64,000 nt of DNA from Casuarius casuarius. Taxonomy: Eukaryota > Chordata > Aves > Casuariiformes > Casuariidae. A program made the translations under genes and the position numbers. The stretch's first letter is position 1. The number at the start of each line of letters is the position of its first letter. The notes beneath the pieces were generated by a model that saw only the letters and a list, made by a program, of their open reading frames with translations, did no database searches and was not told the DNA's origin. The stretch covers positions 1,054,001 through 1,118,000 of the forward strand of contig PTFA01000042.1 of assembly GCA_003342895.1 (NCBI GenBank). The letters are read 5' to 3'. Below are positions 53,206 through 63,526 of the stretch, piece by piece.

Positions 53206-53243
53206 TTTATTGGAAAAAATTGTATTTGTACATTGTATTTATT
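53206..53243 (-). terminator. MIS18A: Candidate MIS18A polyadenylation signals
   Basis: On the minus strand two AATAAA hexamers (53243-53238 and 53211-53206) are the first canonical signals after the MIS18A stop codon, giving a 3' UTR of about 0.6 kb. No strong GU-rich downstream element was seen. Further AATAAA copies at about 52.0, 51.47 and 51.24 kb would allow longer 3' ends. Confidence 0.5.
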
Positions 53244-53796
53244 TGTAAAACATACATTATTTAGGAAACCCTGATAGTTAGACAAATACAGATTTAGAAG
53301 ATCCAAATCAAATAATTGAAATATCTACACTGAAACAACAAAATGCTGACAAGCATTCTTAATTTATGTTTTGAGTTCATCATTTAAACATACACTAAGC
53401 TTTGCTTAAAGGTGTACAGCTATCAGTCTTGTTTATATGCACAACAGAGCTTCAAGAGGAGGAAAATATTCTTCTTTATGATCACTACATTTTAGCTTTG
53501 AGCTGGCAGAAAACAGTTACTGTCTTGTTCCTGTCTGGGAGCACAGGTGAAGCAAAGGCCGTGAAGACAAGATGGCAGGAGAAGACTTTCTCCGCCTGGG
53601 ATATTCTTTTATCAGAGGAGAAAAACTTCATCCTAGGCAAGAAGACTTTCAGTCAGCATTGCTTTACTGCAGCATGAGCCACCTGAGTCTCAGCTCTTCG
53701 CATGGCTTTCGCAATGTTCCTGTAGATTCCAGAGGATTACAGGTGTAAAATTCATATACATTATTCTCCAGCAGTTAATTTATATGCAGAAGTTTT

Positions 53797-53877
53797 TCAG
53801 ACATTATTATGAAGAGAAGCAAAACTTGATTCAACTACAGTCAGTCTTGCCTCCAGTGCCTTTAATATGGTGTCTGC
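53797..53877 (-). CDS. MIS18A: MIS18A coding exon 5 and stop
   Basis: The acceptor is CTTTATAG after a pyrimidine-rich stretch. The exon reads [20 protein letters not shown], then SLHNNV and TGA (53799-53797). It aligns with the human C-terminal helix (EDVLKALQMKLWEAESKLSFA). The last few residues differ from human. Confidence 0.92.
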   Translation of the reverse strand, partial: ADTILKALEARLTVVESSFASLHNNV

Positions 53878-56800
53878 CTATAAAGTAAAGGGGGAAAGAT
53901 ACTTGGTTAGAAAACAGAACTTTGCAAAACAGAGTAAGCATAGATGTCAATAAGTGCTAGAAGGCAATCATGTGTTATCAGTCCTATTGATTCTTTTCCC
54001 ACTATCTTCACAGTCTAAAAAGTTTAGTCAGTTTTGATATAAACTCTCAGCACTCTCTCAAATCTACTGTAATTGTCCTCACACTTTAAATGTCAATTCC
54101 ATGCATTCAGCTTCTGCTACACATATACATATATATATTCAGCTTTCAGAGCTAACCTGGTTATTGTACATGCTCCCAACCCTCCCTACCTGCAATCAGG
54201 ACATTTCTATAGAAGAAAGTATCCACTCAAATTTATTATGTGATACTTCAATACAAGATAGCAGCAAAAGCAGTAAATCAATTTACATGCAAGACAGGAT
54301 TCTACAGAAAAAACTTCATTAAATCCCAGTATAAAAAAGAATCTGGAGAAGCAAAACAAAGCTACAGGAGACAAGCCACCTTTCTGACTACTGACAGAAA
54401 TAGATGGGAATCAAACTGTATTTGATAAACAGAAAATATTTATTAAAGTTATAATGAAAGGAAAGTTGCAGAAAACCTTAGCTAACACAAGATACTAACA
54501 ACATGAAGTGTCACAACATGCAGTAGAAATGCACAGAACTGGGTCCGACAAACTCTAGCTTGCTCTGCAGAAACTATTTAAGAATATGAAGACTTTATAT
54601 CTCATGTACACAATGAGCAACACTAGATGAAGTCTTACCCTTTCTAGTGCTTCCTCCAGAACAGCTCGACTCTCAAGAGTTAAAGGCTCCTCATCAGTAA
54701 GAGCTTGCTTTTCTGAGGATCCTAGAATGTAACTGATATGCTACAGTTTAGATTACGCACTTTTCACTCTGAAGGCAAAAGAACAAACATAAAACTCCGT
54801 TGTTCTCAACGATGAGATTATGATTAACAAAAGCACTACCAAAAGCAAGAGCATGATTCAGCAACAAAAATCCATACTTAGTAATCTTGCAAACAAACTA
54901 TAAAATGGAATGAAAGGAATTTTAAGCTCAGAACTACTAAAACACCATCACTGTATGGAAGTTGGAACTCCAAAAGATAGTCATGAATTCTGATGCTACA
55001 GGATAAGGTGAAAAGTTATTCCAACATTGAGAAGACCATTGCACTAGCAGGAAGAAACAGTTATCATGAGTACTGCTTCCCCCTTCCCCTCCTCAGCCCC
55101 CAAGAGACATTTTGTGGCCATGGTAGTCTTTCAGAGTTTTACTGCCATGGAAAAAGCAAAGCATCACAGCAGCTATGGAAAAGACCATAAAAAAACACAA
55201 ACAAACAAACAAAAAAAAACCAACAAAAAAACCCCACACCACCACTGCCCAAAAGGGGGAGGAGAACATCAACATAGATGCAATAAAATAGACTGGAACT
55301 TAATGAGAAAGCAGAAATGCTAAACCTAGACCAGAGAGAAATAAAAGTGACTTACCCAAACATTAACAAAGTAACAGTGATACAAACATCCTGGTATGTA
55401 GACTTAAAGTATTCAGTAACTACATTCCGAATTAAGACCTGCTGCAAGTGCTATAAACCAAATAGAAATCAATACAACGGCACACCTTCAGTTTCTAGAC
55501 AATTGAGTGCAAAAAAAAAAATATATATATCTGTTCTACAGTTCTTTTACAGTACACAGACTAAGAGCCTCAAGTACACAGTGAGTTTCAGGATTCACTT
55601 TTGCCTTTTTTCAAACTTAAACAGCCTAAATTCTACCTAAGCTCCTATGTCTATATTTTCTTCTGAGGCAAGTCAGGCCTACTCAATACTACTCAAGAGA
55701 GTAACGTAATTTTACACCAGTTAGAATAGAGCACCTACATACTATCTTTTGATCAGACTAGAAGTAACCTCCATGTTCTTTACCTAGTGTTATTTTTGTG
55801 CTAGGTATGCAGTTTCTTACACAAAATGAGGCCCAGAAGTCTCCATATTTCCAATTTTCTAAGATTTTTTCCTCATATTATACAGATGACATTTCTATAA
55901 TTTTAGCACTATGATGCTAGCAGCAGTAACACAAAAAATTGCTCTGGAAAGAGAAAGATACCTCTAGATATTCCAGAAATATCAACAGCAGCATCCATCT
56001 ATATGATACCTAGAGGCACCAATAAAAACACTATCTTTACCTTTCAATCGAGTCAACACTGAAGCAGAACAAGTCTCTCTTGTAGTCAAGATGCTTTGGT
56101 GTGCATCTGTAGATGTTGCCAAGTGTCGCTGAGCAGCCAGAGCAGGACAAAGTTTCAACCATGCTGTAAGCAAGACACACAACACTTATTGGGGGAAGGG
56201 GAGGGCCTCTCCCCACACCTACTCCAGGGAAAAAAAAAAAAAAAAACAACCTTTCATCTGCTTAGGATTTTTTGAGGATTCATTCTTGAATTCCACAGGG
56301 TGATTATGAATGTTAATCTTCTAGCCTGGGTTCCCAGGGCAGACCCGCAGCCCAATGACGCCTGCAAGGCCGACACGTAAACCCTTGAGACAGGCCAGCC
56401 GGAGGAGGTGCTCTAGGCCCTCCTCAGGGAGGCAGAAGCCCCTGTGGGGCAGCACGGCGGGGTGGCAGCACCCGGCGAGCCGCTCACGGAGCCGCTCCCC
56501 GGGCCTCCCCGGGCGCCTCCCGCCGCCCCGAGCCCCCCACCGCGGCACCGCGCCTCACCATCCGCACTCGCCGGGCCGCTGGGAGAGCTTCTGCTCCTTG
56601 TCCACTGAGACGCTGGCGGAGGCATCTGCACACAGGTGGGGGGGGAACCAACGGTCAGCAGCGGCCGCCGCCAACGGCCGCGCGGGGGAAGGGGCCGGAC
56701 TCACTGCGCAGCAGGATGCAGCCCGCCTCCTCGTCGTTGGCCACCCAGCTCAGCGTGTCGCCCACGGGCCGCTTGCAGCCAACGCACAGGAACACCATGG

Positions 56801-56939
56801 GCAGCAGGCCCTCGTCCGCCGCGCGGCCGCCCGGCCCGCCTCCCTCCGCCGCCTCCAGGGCGCCGTCTGCCTCCAGCAGCGAAAGGGAGGACTCGAGCCC
56901 CGCCGCGGCGCCCGGCGGCGCATACAGCGCACCCGCCAT
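53797..56939 (-). CDS. MIS18A: MIS18A, Mis18 kinetochore/centromere protein A (5 coding exons)
   Basis: Five exons on the minus strand, 56939-56705, 56625-56559, 56163-56041, 54732-54639 and 53877-53797, join in frame to a 199-residue protein. MIS18A is a subunit of the Mis18 complex (with MIS18B/OIP5 and M18BP1) that licenses centromeres for HJURP-dependent CENP-A loading after mitosis. The Yippee-like Mis18 zinc fold is visible: a first CxxC (CVGC, residues 52-55) followed by a GDTLSW segment, and a second CxxC (CSGC, 108-111) followed by YRCTP and LDYKRDLFC blocks nearly identical to human. Residues about 150-199 form the alpha-helical, Leu/Glu-rich tail used for oligomerisation. It is shorter than human (233 residues), mainly at the N terminus. 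The ATG at 56939 was chosen because it is the first in-frame ATG; an upstream GTG was ignored. All introns are GT-AG with phases 1, 2, 2 and 0. Identification rests on recalled human sequence. Confidence 0.95.
54639..54732 (-). CDS. MIS18A: MIS18A coding exon 4
   Basis: The acceptor is CATATCAG with a weak pyrimidine tract, and the donor is GTAAGA. The exon completes Ser142 and reads [20 protein letters not shown], then [11 protein letters not shown], matching the human YVLGSSEKQ and LESR region. A nearer AG, eight bases upstream, would bring an in-frame stop, so this acceptor is preferred. The exon ends in phase 0. Confidence 0.93.
55190..55240 (+). repeat. A-rich (CAAA)n tract in MIS18A intron 3
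   Basis: CAAA units grade into A runs with scattered C. In the MIS18A transcript this is a T/G-rich intronic stretch. Confidence 0.85.
56041..56163 (-). CDS. MIS18A: MIS18A coding exon 3 (second CxxC)
   Basis: The acceptor is TTGCTTACAG and the donor GTAAAG. The exon completes Cys101, then reads [20 protein letters not shown] and continues through [20 protein letters not shown]. It carries the second zinc-binding CxxC and the most conserved block of the family. A 17-base A run (T run in the transcript) lies about 65 bases upstream in intron 2. Confidence 0.95.
56230..56246 (+). repeat. A17 run in MIS18A intron 2
   Basis: Seventeen A on the plus strand, read as U17 in the MIS18A pre-mRNA, about 65 bases upstream of the exon 3 acceptor. 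Confidence 0.9.
56559..56625 (-). CDS. MIS18A: MIS18A coding exon 2
   Basis: This 67-base exon lies only 79 bases after exon 1. The acceptor is CTGTGTGCAG and the donor GTGAGG. Joined to the single base left by exon 1 it reads [20 protein letters not shown], then Cys-Gly and two bases of a Cys codon. The SVDKEQKLS block matches human MIS18A. Human has two extra cysteines just before this block (a CVSC-like sequence); here they are replaced by Asn/Ala/Ser. Confidence 0.93.
56705..56939 (-). CDS. MIS18A: MIS18A coding exon 1
   Basis: This exon encodes residues 1-78 plus one base of the next codon. It begins [10 protein letters not shown], runs through an Ala/Gly/Glu-rich low-complexity leader, and enters the conserved zinc fold with [18 protein letters not shown]. 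The donor is GTGAGT at 56704-56699. It lies entirely inside the CpG island. The N-terminal leader is much shorter than in human and not obviously homologous, as expected for a disordered region. Confidence 0.95.
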
Positions 56940-57544
56940 CACCTTCGAACAGCCCGCGCCGGAAGCGGCAGTGACGCCGCCCCAAGAGACGCCACGGCGC
57001 TCCGCCCACCCCCACGCCCCGCCCCGCCGAGGGGGCGGGGTATGCGTGGCCCCGCCCCGTCCCCCCTCCAGCGCTCAGGCCACGCCCCGTGCTCTCCCGC
57101 AGCCGTAGGCGCCGCTAACGGTCGCGGCGGGCCGCGAGGGGCGGCCGCCGGGCGCTCGCCTCCGTTCTTGCCGCCCCAGCTAGCCAGGCCTGCTGTCCTT
57201 GGCCGCAGAGTACATCGAGAGGCATGTTAGGAGGGGTCTGAAAGCTCTAACGGCGGGAAGACGAAGAAAAAAAGCTTGATGCAGGTTTTGAAGGCTGCTG
57301 GGTTGGACCAATCTGCTGCCTTTTGTTGCTCCCGGCTCAAGCGATGCCCCGGTGTGCTTCCCACCTCAGAGTACCGGCAGGCCCAGTGTGCCTCCATGCC
57401 GCCAATGCACGGCCTGGCCTGGAGGAGCAGCCTTCACTTCTCTAGCCACGATGCACCCTGTAGATTTTAGGAATGCAGTTAAAAGCTCATCAAGGATCTG
57501 TTTCTCTTTTAAAGTGAGGAATTCTGCTAACTTTGATGAAGTGA

Positions 57545-57560
57545 GTGTGTGTGTGTGTGT
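57545..57560 (+). repeat. (GT)8 microsatellite
   Basis: Eight GT units lie between MIS18A and MRAP, downstream of the CpG island on the MRAP side. Confidence 0.9.
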
Positions 57561-58066
57561 TTGCCTAGGCACTCGGGGTGCTGTTGGCCAGAGGCACTGG
57601 GCAGCTCAACTACCCACATCTTGACTGGGAGGCTGTTTTTCCATCCATTGCTTTGGGGGGGGGAGGGATGAAAAAGTAGCAGAGCAAAATATATGGTTAC
57701 TTCAATACGTGCTTTATTTCCTAAGTATTTTATCAGTTCTTGCCTATTTTTCATGTCCCTGGAAATTCAGAATTTTTTTTAGCCCATCTGTTTTCAGTAG
57801 GTCCAGAATACGTTTCATCGTTGCTAGTTTCTCCGAGGTTGGAACACAGTTGGCATGTGTCCATGCCATTCTTAGTTTACTTTATATCCATCTCAGTTAA
57901 AATATGCTGAGGAATAACATAATTGCCCACCAGGAAGAGAGGAGTGCATTTAAAGGCTGCTGTTACATGTCTGTCCCACATTAATGTTCATTTCTGCTAA
58001 ATGTTTTTTATTATCAAGGCAGTCCTTGAGCCGCAGGACTCCCAGAGTGATTTACATAGGCATCAG

Positions 58067-58075
58067 TTATGCAAT
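58067..58075 (+). promoter_or_regulatory. C/EBP-type site upstream of MRAP start
   Basis: TTATGCAAT, a good match to the C/EBP consensus, lies 80 bases before the MRAP ATG. MRAP is expressed in adrenal and adipose tissue, and C/EBP factors act in adipocytes, so the site is plausible. A single 9-base match could be chance. It may also lie in the 5' UTR rather than the promoter. Confidence 0.3.
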
Positions 58076-58154
58076 CTCTTTCTGAGGGCGCTGAAGTACA
58101 ATGAAACAAAGTATTTGGTTGGAGTCCTGAGCTGATTTAAAATGCACTACTGAA

Positions 58155-58260
58155 ATGGCTAACAGAACCAACTCATCCGAGTATTTTTGGTCTTATGAAT
58201 ATTACTGGGATTATATAGATCCAATTCCAGTAGATGGAAGGAAGTTGAAGGTTAATAAAT
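58155..58260 (+). CDS. MRAP: MRAP first coding exon (melanocortin-2 receptor accessory protein), partial gene
   Basis: This exon encodes 35 residues, starting [20 protein letters not shown] and continuing [15 protein letters not shown], then one base and donor GTAAGT at 58261. It matches the N terminus of human MRAP (MANGTNAS, then SYEYYLDYLDLIPVD), with the same numbering through Asp27. MRAP is a small single-pass protein that forms antiparallel homodimers and is needed for ACTH receptor (MC2R) trafficking and ligand response. Two N-glycosylation sequons (NRT 3-5, NSS 6-8) are present. Residues 18-21 are WDYI, where mouse has LDYI, reported as needed for ACTH binding. The start context GAAATGG is favourable. 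The transmembrane segment should be in the next exon, which I could not find. Confidence 0.92.
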
Positions 58261-59117
58261 GTAAGTATTGCAGAGTGGTAGATGGTGATCTACTACAGGA
58301 AAAATGAGCTGACAAAATGTTGCATACTTTCTCTGACTTATTGTTTTCTTTGTAATAGATGCCATGCTGGCTTATATGTATGTGGTTTGTATGGATGAGT
58401 GTCTGCATTCCAAACTGTCTTAACCTATGTTCTAATAGCAATTTCTAGTAATGCTGAAGCTGTTTGATTTATCTTTCGGTATTTTGAACTATAAGACTGC
58501 TGACGTTAACTCTTATTTAGAGGATGGATTTTTTTTAACCATTTGCTAAGTGGAAATCTAATGACATGCGAATCAGTAGTTTGGGGGTTTCGTTATCTCC
58601 CTGCTACCATCAGAGAAGATGATGGAATGAGTAGAATTGTTCATAAGACTATAGTGTTTTCCTCTTGAAACATAAGGCTTACGCTAGAACTGATTTAAAC
58701 ACATTTAGAGCCTTGATAAAGGAATAAGTTTATGCTTTCAGCAGCCAGGAACAACAAACAGAAAACATATTCTATTACTTTTCTTCCTTTGAGCTTTTAT
58801 TTGGCATCCATCTCTAAGTAATCCTGTTGGTTTTTGTACTACAATAAAAATAACATATGAGAAAAGCTATGATTTAGTGCTCCTGAACTGTAAGACAACG
58901 TAATAATATACATTATTGTCAAAATACATTATGGTCATGGAAGCAGACTCTGCTGATTTTAAAGGTTTATTTTCAATGGATATGAAATAACAGTCACCAA
59001 GTTCAGCCATATTAACATGTTATGGAAATTAGGCTTGTCGGCCACCATAACAGGGCCCGACCCTAGGTTCCCGCAGAAAATTTCAGAGCCAAATCAAAAC
59101 AAATTAAATAATTAAAT
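58261..59117 (+). other. MRAP: MRAP intron 1, left of the gap
   Basis: This begins with the GTAAGT donor. No exon resembling the MRAP membrane segment was seen before the gap. Sequence is AT-rich and unique. Confidence 0.6.
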
Positions 59118-59527
59118 NNNNNNNNNNNNNNNNNNNNNNNNNNNNNNNNNNNNNNNNNNNNNNNNNNNNNNNNNNNNNNNNNNNNNNNNNNNNNNNNNNN
59201 NNNNNNNNNNNNNNNNNNNNNNNNNNNNNNNNNNNNNNNNNNNNNNNNNNNNNNNNNNNNNNNNNNNNNNNNNNNNNNNNNNNNNNNNNNNNNNNNNNNN
59301 NNNNNNNNNNNNNNNNNNNNNNNNNNNNNNNNNNNNNNNNNNNNNNNNNNNNNNNNNNNNNNNNNNNNNNNNNNNNNNNNNNNNNNNNNNNNNNNNNNNN
59401 NNNNNNNNNNNNNNNNNNNNNNNNNNNNNNNNNNNNNNNNNNNNNNNNNNNNNNNNNNNNNNNNNNNNNNNNNNNNNNNNNNNNNNNNNNNNNNNNNNNN
59501 NNNNNNNNNNNNNNNNNNNNNNNNNNN
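59118..59527. other. Assembly gap (410 Ns)
   Basis: A run of Ns interrupts MRAP intron 1 or later gene sequence. The length is what is written here and may be an estimate. It could hide the MRAP transmembrane exon. Confidence 0.99.
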
Positions 59528-60307
59528 CTCCCTTTCGGAGTGTGAGACGCAGGAATGCAGACTGCTTGTAACTTCCTTATCTTCCTAGCTTGAACCAGCT
59601 CTGAGGCCCTTTTCTTACTGGACTAAGTAAAAGTTCATTATTTTATCTAAGTGCGGCCTAAGGCTTCAGCAAATTTAGCTACTCATGCTAAGCAAGTTTT
59701 ATGTAAGTTGTGCTAAGCGGCTACCTCTAGACAGTTTCAGTTCGCTATTCTTTAACAAACAAAATATGGGACTGCTAATTCTGTTGCATGCTTGGTTTTT
59801 CACAATGAGATAGTGATGTCTTTTTGTGGTTACTTAACAGGGAAAGTCAATTTCTTTCCTATTGTAAATGCATTGGTTTGGTTTTGATAAGATAAAATGA
59901 CAATTCGTGTCATGAGGGATTAATGTAACCCAATATAATTGGACAGAGTGACAATGATCTAGGGAGAACGGGCAGGCATGTCTGAGTCACTTAGGCTATA
60001 AGCAGTGCCCCTCTCCATCCCATTTCTGCCAAGTCTCTATCTATGGTATCTGTCAAACACCTATGGGCACTACTGTTTGCCATGCAGTTTACCAAAGTGT
60101 GACCGTACCTGTGACTACCCAGGTATGGTTTCAGAGACTAAAACAGCTTTCCACAGGATCATTACAGCGATCTAGTCTGTGAGGAGTACATGATACTCTG
60201 CCAGAACATTTTCATGTCTTTGAAATTAACAGTGCCAGAAACTACCTTTTCGATAGCGAAGACAGAACTGGACAGTGCGGGAAGGACCATTCATACCATC
60301 CACTCAG

Positions 60308-60326
60308 GGCACCTAACTTAGGTGCC
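60308..60326. repeat. Perfect 9-base inverted repeat, possible old sauropsid repeat piece
   Basis: GGCACCTAACTTAGGTGCC has 9-base arms around a single central base. Similar 'aggcacctaact...taggcgcct' words belong to a common sauropsid repeat, so this may be a remnant and not a functional site. Confidence 0.5.
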
Positions 60327-63267
60327 TGTGCTGGGAGCTTGGTGTCCTTGACCTTGCTGTATTGTCAGCGGAAACACTTATTTCTCATTGCCTGTAGAAA
60401 AGCTCTGTCCCCACTGAAAGAGTATGTTGCCTCCAAATCTAGGAACCTACAGTAACATGCCTTAGAGAAGGTGGTGTAAATATCCACCCTCTTCCAAGTG
60501 TAAGATCCTGCTCCTGAATACTGAATAGAGTGACCTCTGGTGCTGTTGGGAACAGGCAGGTTTTGAGTAGCTTTGCACCACTTCTCTAATTGTCTTAATT
60601 TTAAAGATGTCAGGGCAGATAATTGCCCCCAAATTCCACCAGGGGAACCCTGAACTGCGGAGTTAAGCTAGCTGCAGGCTATTGGCTTTGCACAAGCAGC
60701 ACGCAGAAATCTGACCTTTCACTTTTTTTTCCCATTAATAGCATCTTTCTGACATTTGGATTCCATGATATCTAATAGGGGTGTGTTAAAGCATTTCTCT
60801 CCATGGCCATTTAGAGGATATTTCTCTCTACCCAGCTGCCTTTTTGCTGAAGCTTGTAGAAATTATGTTTCTGTGAGAAGATGTGCCCTCTCTGCTAAAT
60901 TTAATTGAAATTTGCTAATAGTTCAATGCAGGAAATTCCCACATATGTGAGTGCATGCACACAGAGTGACCTCATAAGCCTTGTTTCCCTAAAAAAGCAG
61001 AATAAACCAATCTCTTATTGATTTTTTCTGTATTTGCTCTCCTTCCCCTAAAGAAGGAGAGAAGTCTGCCTTCTTTCAGACCTTTTTATTTTCTAAAGAG
61101 GTGACTTGTGTGATCACACTTTGTGTTTATACATCTGATCTGCTCCTCCAAGTTTAGCTTGTTTATCTCCTAACAAAGGAGTGGGATCCTCAAAAGTATC
61201 AAACCTCCACAAGTTCCACGCAGCAGGTGGCTAGATAGAGGAGGAAGAGCATTGCTGGCAAAGACCTTTACTGACAAAAAGGCTGCGGGGTGAGAACATC
61301 CCCTGTTAGACACCAAAGAAACCACCTTTGGGCTCAGCAGCTTTGGGAAACAAATCTGCAGGAAACCGGGCTTCTGTACTTCAGCTGCTCATCTCCCTGG
61401 CAAAGAACAACAACGATGCAAGAGTAGCGTTCAGGACGTATGGGGTTTTTTTCCCCTCAGCAGGGTAATGTTAAGGCAATCTGTGTTCCCTGGGGCTGCA
61501 GTTTATGTAACATATTTCTAGGCAGCTTGTTAAAATAGAGTTCTGCTCCATGATTTATGTCTTTAAAAAAGTCCACATTGGCTATATTAAATTCTCAGCT
61601 AAAAATGTTGGGCTTGGTTTTCTGATAATCAGGGAAATGAAACTGGGTAATTTTGCTTCATATAAAAATAGACATTTTTTCCATGTCAGCAGTCTAGGAG
61701 GAATGGAGGCTGCGTCATCTTAGTACATTTATTCTTCCTTCTCCAAATACCAATGGGAGAACAGTGATTTCAAGTTATAAAGAAAACACCAAGGGAATTA
61801 ATTCCATAGTTGGTTAGTTTGTTTGCTTGCTTTAAATACAAGACTAGTCAGGCAATGAATTTACTTTGTATATTTTCCTGTATTTACATAAAATTTTTAT
61901 TCTTATACTTTCAAAAGCCACTGTTATTCTCTCCTTGTGCTTGGAACTATGTAAACAAAGTATGTTCAGCAAGTCCTTGCCCTGTGTGTGCTGAAGATGA
62001 AATGTGATAATTTCCCCTTAGATAGGGGCTTAGATAGCCACAAACATTCCAAGTTTGGCAAAATGTTTGATATCTCCAGCGTTAAAACAACCGCTGAATT
62101 GAAGTTGCAGAGGGCCTCTGCAGAGTGAGTGCAAAGGGGTTTCAGCTTTTGCTTAGGTGCATTGCTGACTCGGCCCAAATAAATCATACGTTTGTCAGAA
62201 CCCCTGGGATGGAATTATAGCTCCCTAATTCAATTTTGCCTGATTTTTTTGTTTAATGTAAAACAGTGACCTGAATCTCTTCACTTTCTTTCTGTTATGT
62301 GGCCTGTCCCTGAAACATTATAAGACTGTGTTCTTATCATGAAAATGAATCTAAATCAGGCTATAAAGTCATGGTCTTGCTTTCTATTAATAGCATTGTG
62401 CAGCTCCATCCATTTTGTATAAAAACAATAAAAAGCTAAATCGGCCCATGAACTAATAGGCTATTTAATAACACAAACACACACAAAATGTGACTGTAGA
62501 ATTCAGCAATAGAAGAGGGTTTCTTTAATAGATTGTTAAAATACATTATCCTAATTTAAAAAATTGTTAATTGTAAGACCTTAAAAATAGCCAGGAAGTT
62601 TCTGTTTATCCTTCAAGAGTTCAGACTCCTCCTGAGATCTGGAGCAGTTTTGATTAGCTTCTGTGAATTCTGTGAATGATACTAAAGGTGCTTCTAAAAA
62701 ATAAACCAAAATTACTTTGGTATGGAATATATATAAATCCAGACTTTTCATTTCTGTCTGCACGGCTTTGAGCACTTCAAAACTTCGAGCTTTTCAAATT
62801 ATCCTTGGATCATGAGCACCTTTTTTCTTACGGAAGTCCCCTAATCCTTCCTTGAGGAGCTGGGACTGGCCAGTAGCCTCCCGTCCCTTTTTCCCGTAAT
62901 AATTCTGTGATTGGTGAGTCAGAATACCAGCTCTCACACACTAATTTACTATCCTCTGAATTAAAGCTCAGTAAAACTTCATTTAACAGAGGAAGAAAAA
63001 AATAAGCTGCTGTTCCAGTAGTCATTTTGCACACTCTTATTTCTCAGTAGCCCAGCCAAAACAGCTTTCTGAAAAGACTCCCACTGGGTCAGTTCTAGTT
63101 TTAGGTTTAAAAGGAACTAGAGTAATTCCCCTTAATCTCTTTGTGGCTCTGATGACAACACGTTCTGAACTTCTTCACAAAGAAATACCTAATCAAACAT
63201 ATTGGACGTGTTTCAAAGAACACTGATGTTTTTTGTCCTTTGAGATAGAAGATTTATTTTCTCTTAG

Positions 63268-63526
63268 TCAATATTTGTCTCCGGAGTCAATGACCCTTCT
63301 TTTTCACCTCAGTCAAAGTGAATATCTGGTTATGAATTCAGGGCATTTCTCAGCTTATGTCCTGCCCGACACCCAATCTTTTCAAGGCCTTAGCTGGAAA
63401 GTGCATCACCACATCGATCCCAGGAAGCAGGAGTGTTTGTGTTACCAGGGCAGGAACAGATTCATTCCACCTAACAGCAAGCCTGTAACTGAGGCAGTAA
63501 TTTCAGCAGAGCCACCATGGCTTTAA
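63268..63526 (+). other. Speculative terminal coding exon downstream of MRAP exon 1
   Basis: A strong-looking acceptor (TTTATTTTCTCTTAG, ending at 63267) is followed by 259 bases open to a TAA at 63524-63526. This would add 85 residues after one split codon; the phase requires a preceding exon ending with two codon bases. The frame has some CpG-bearing codons and ends AEPPWL. I do not recognise the protein. It could be an MRAP C-terminal exon, since that region evolves quickly, or a chance open frame. The missing MRAP transmembrane exon would have to come before it. Confidence 0.2.

Larger units (their letters stand above)
56420..57215. promoter_or_regulatory. CpG island promoter of MIS18A, possibly shared with MRAP
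   Basis: This stretch is very GC-rich and dense in CG dinucleotides, unlike the AT-rich flanks. It holds GC boxes (SP1/KLF type) at about 57016-57028, 57031-57040 and 57050-57058, and an ETS-type CCGGAAG at 56959-56965, about 20 bases upstream of the MIS18A ATG. No TATA box is evident. This is the usual layout of a housekeeping, dispersed-start promoter. It lies between divergently oriented MIS18A and MRAP, so bidirectional activity is possible. That is inferred, not shown. Confidence 0.85.
57216..58154. other. MIS18A-MRAP intergenic / MRAP 5' region
   Basis: It lies between the CpG island and the MRAP start and contains the GT repeat and a G9AGGG run near 57655. An acceptor-like TTTTTTATTATCAAGGCAG ends at 58021, which could begin the MRAP coding exon if there is an upstream noncoding exon in the CpG island. 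No TATA box was identified. Confidence 0.5.

Noticed and set aside
56355..57230. 291-codon open frame on the plus strand across the CpG island
   Set aside because: It is antisense to MIS18A exons 1-2. GC-rich DNA has few stops, and the product is Arg/Pro/Ala low complexity.
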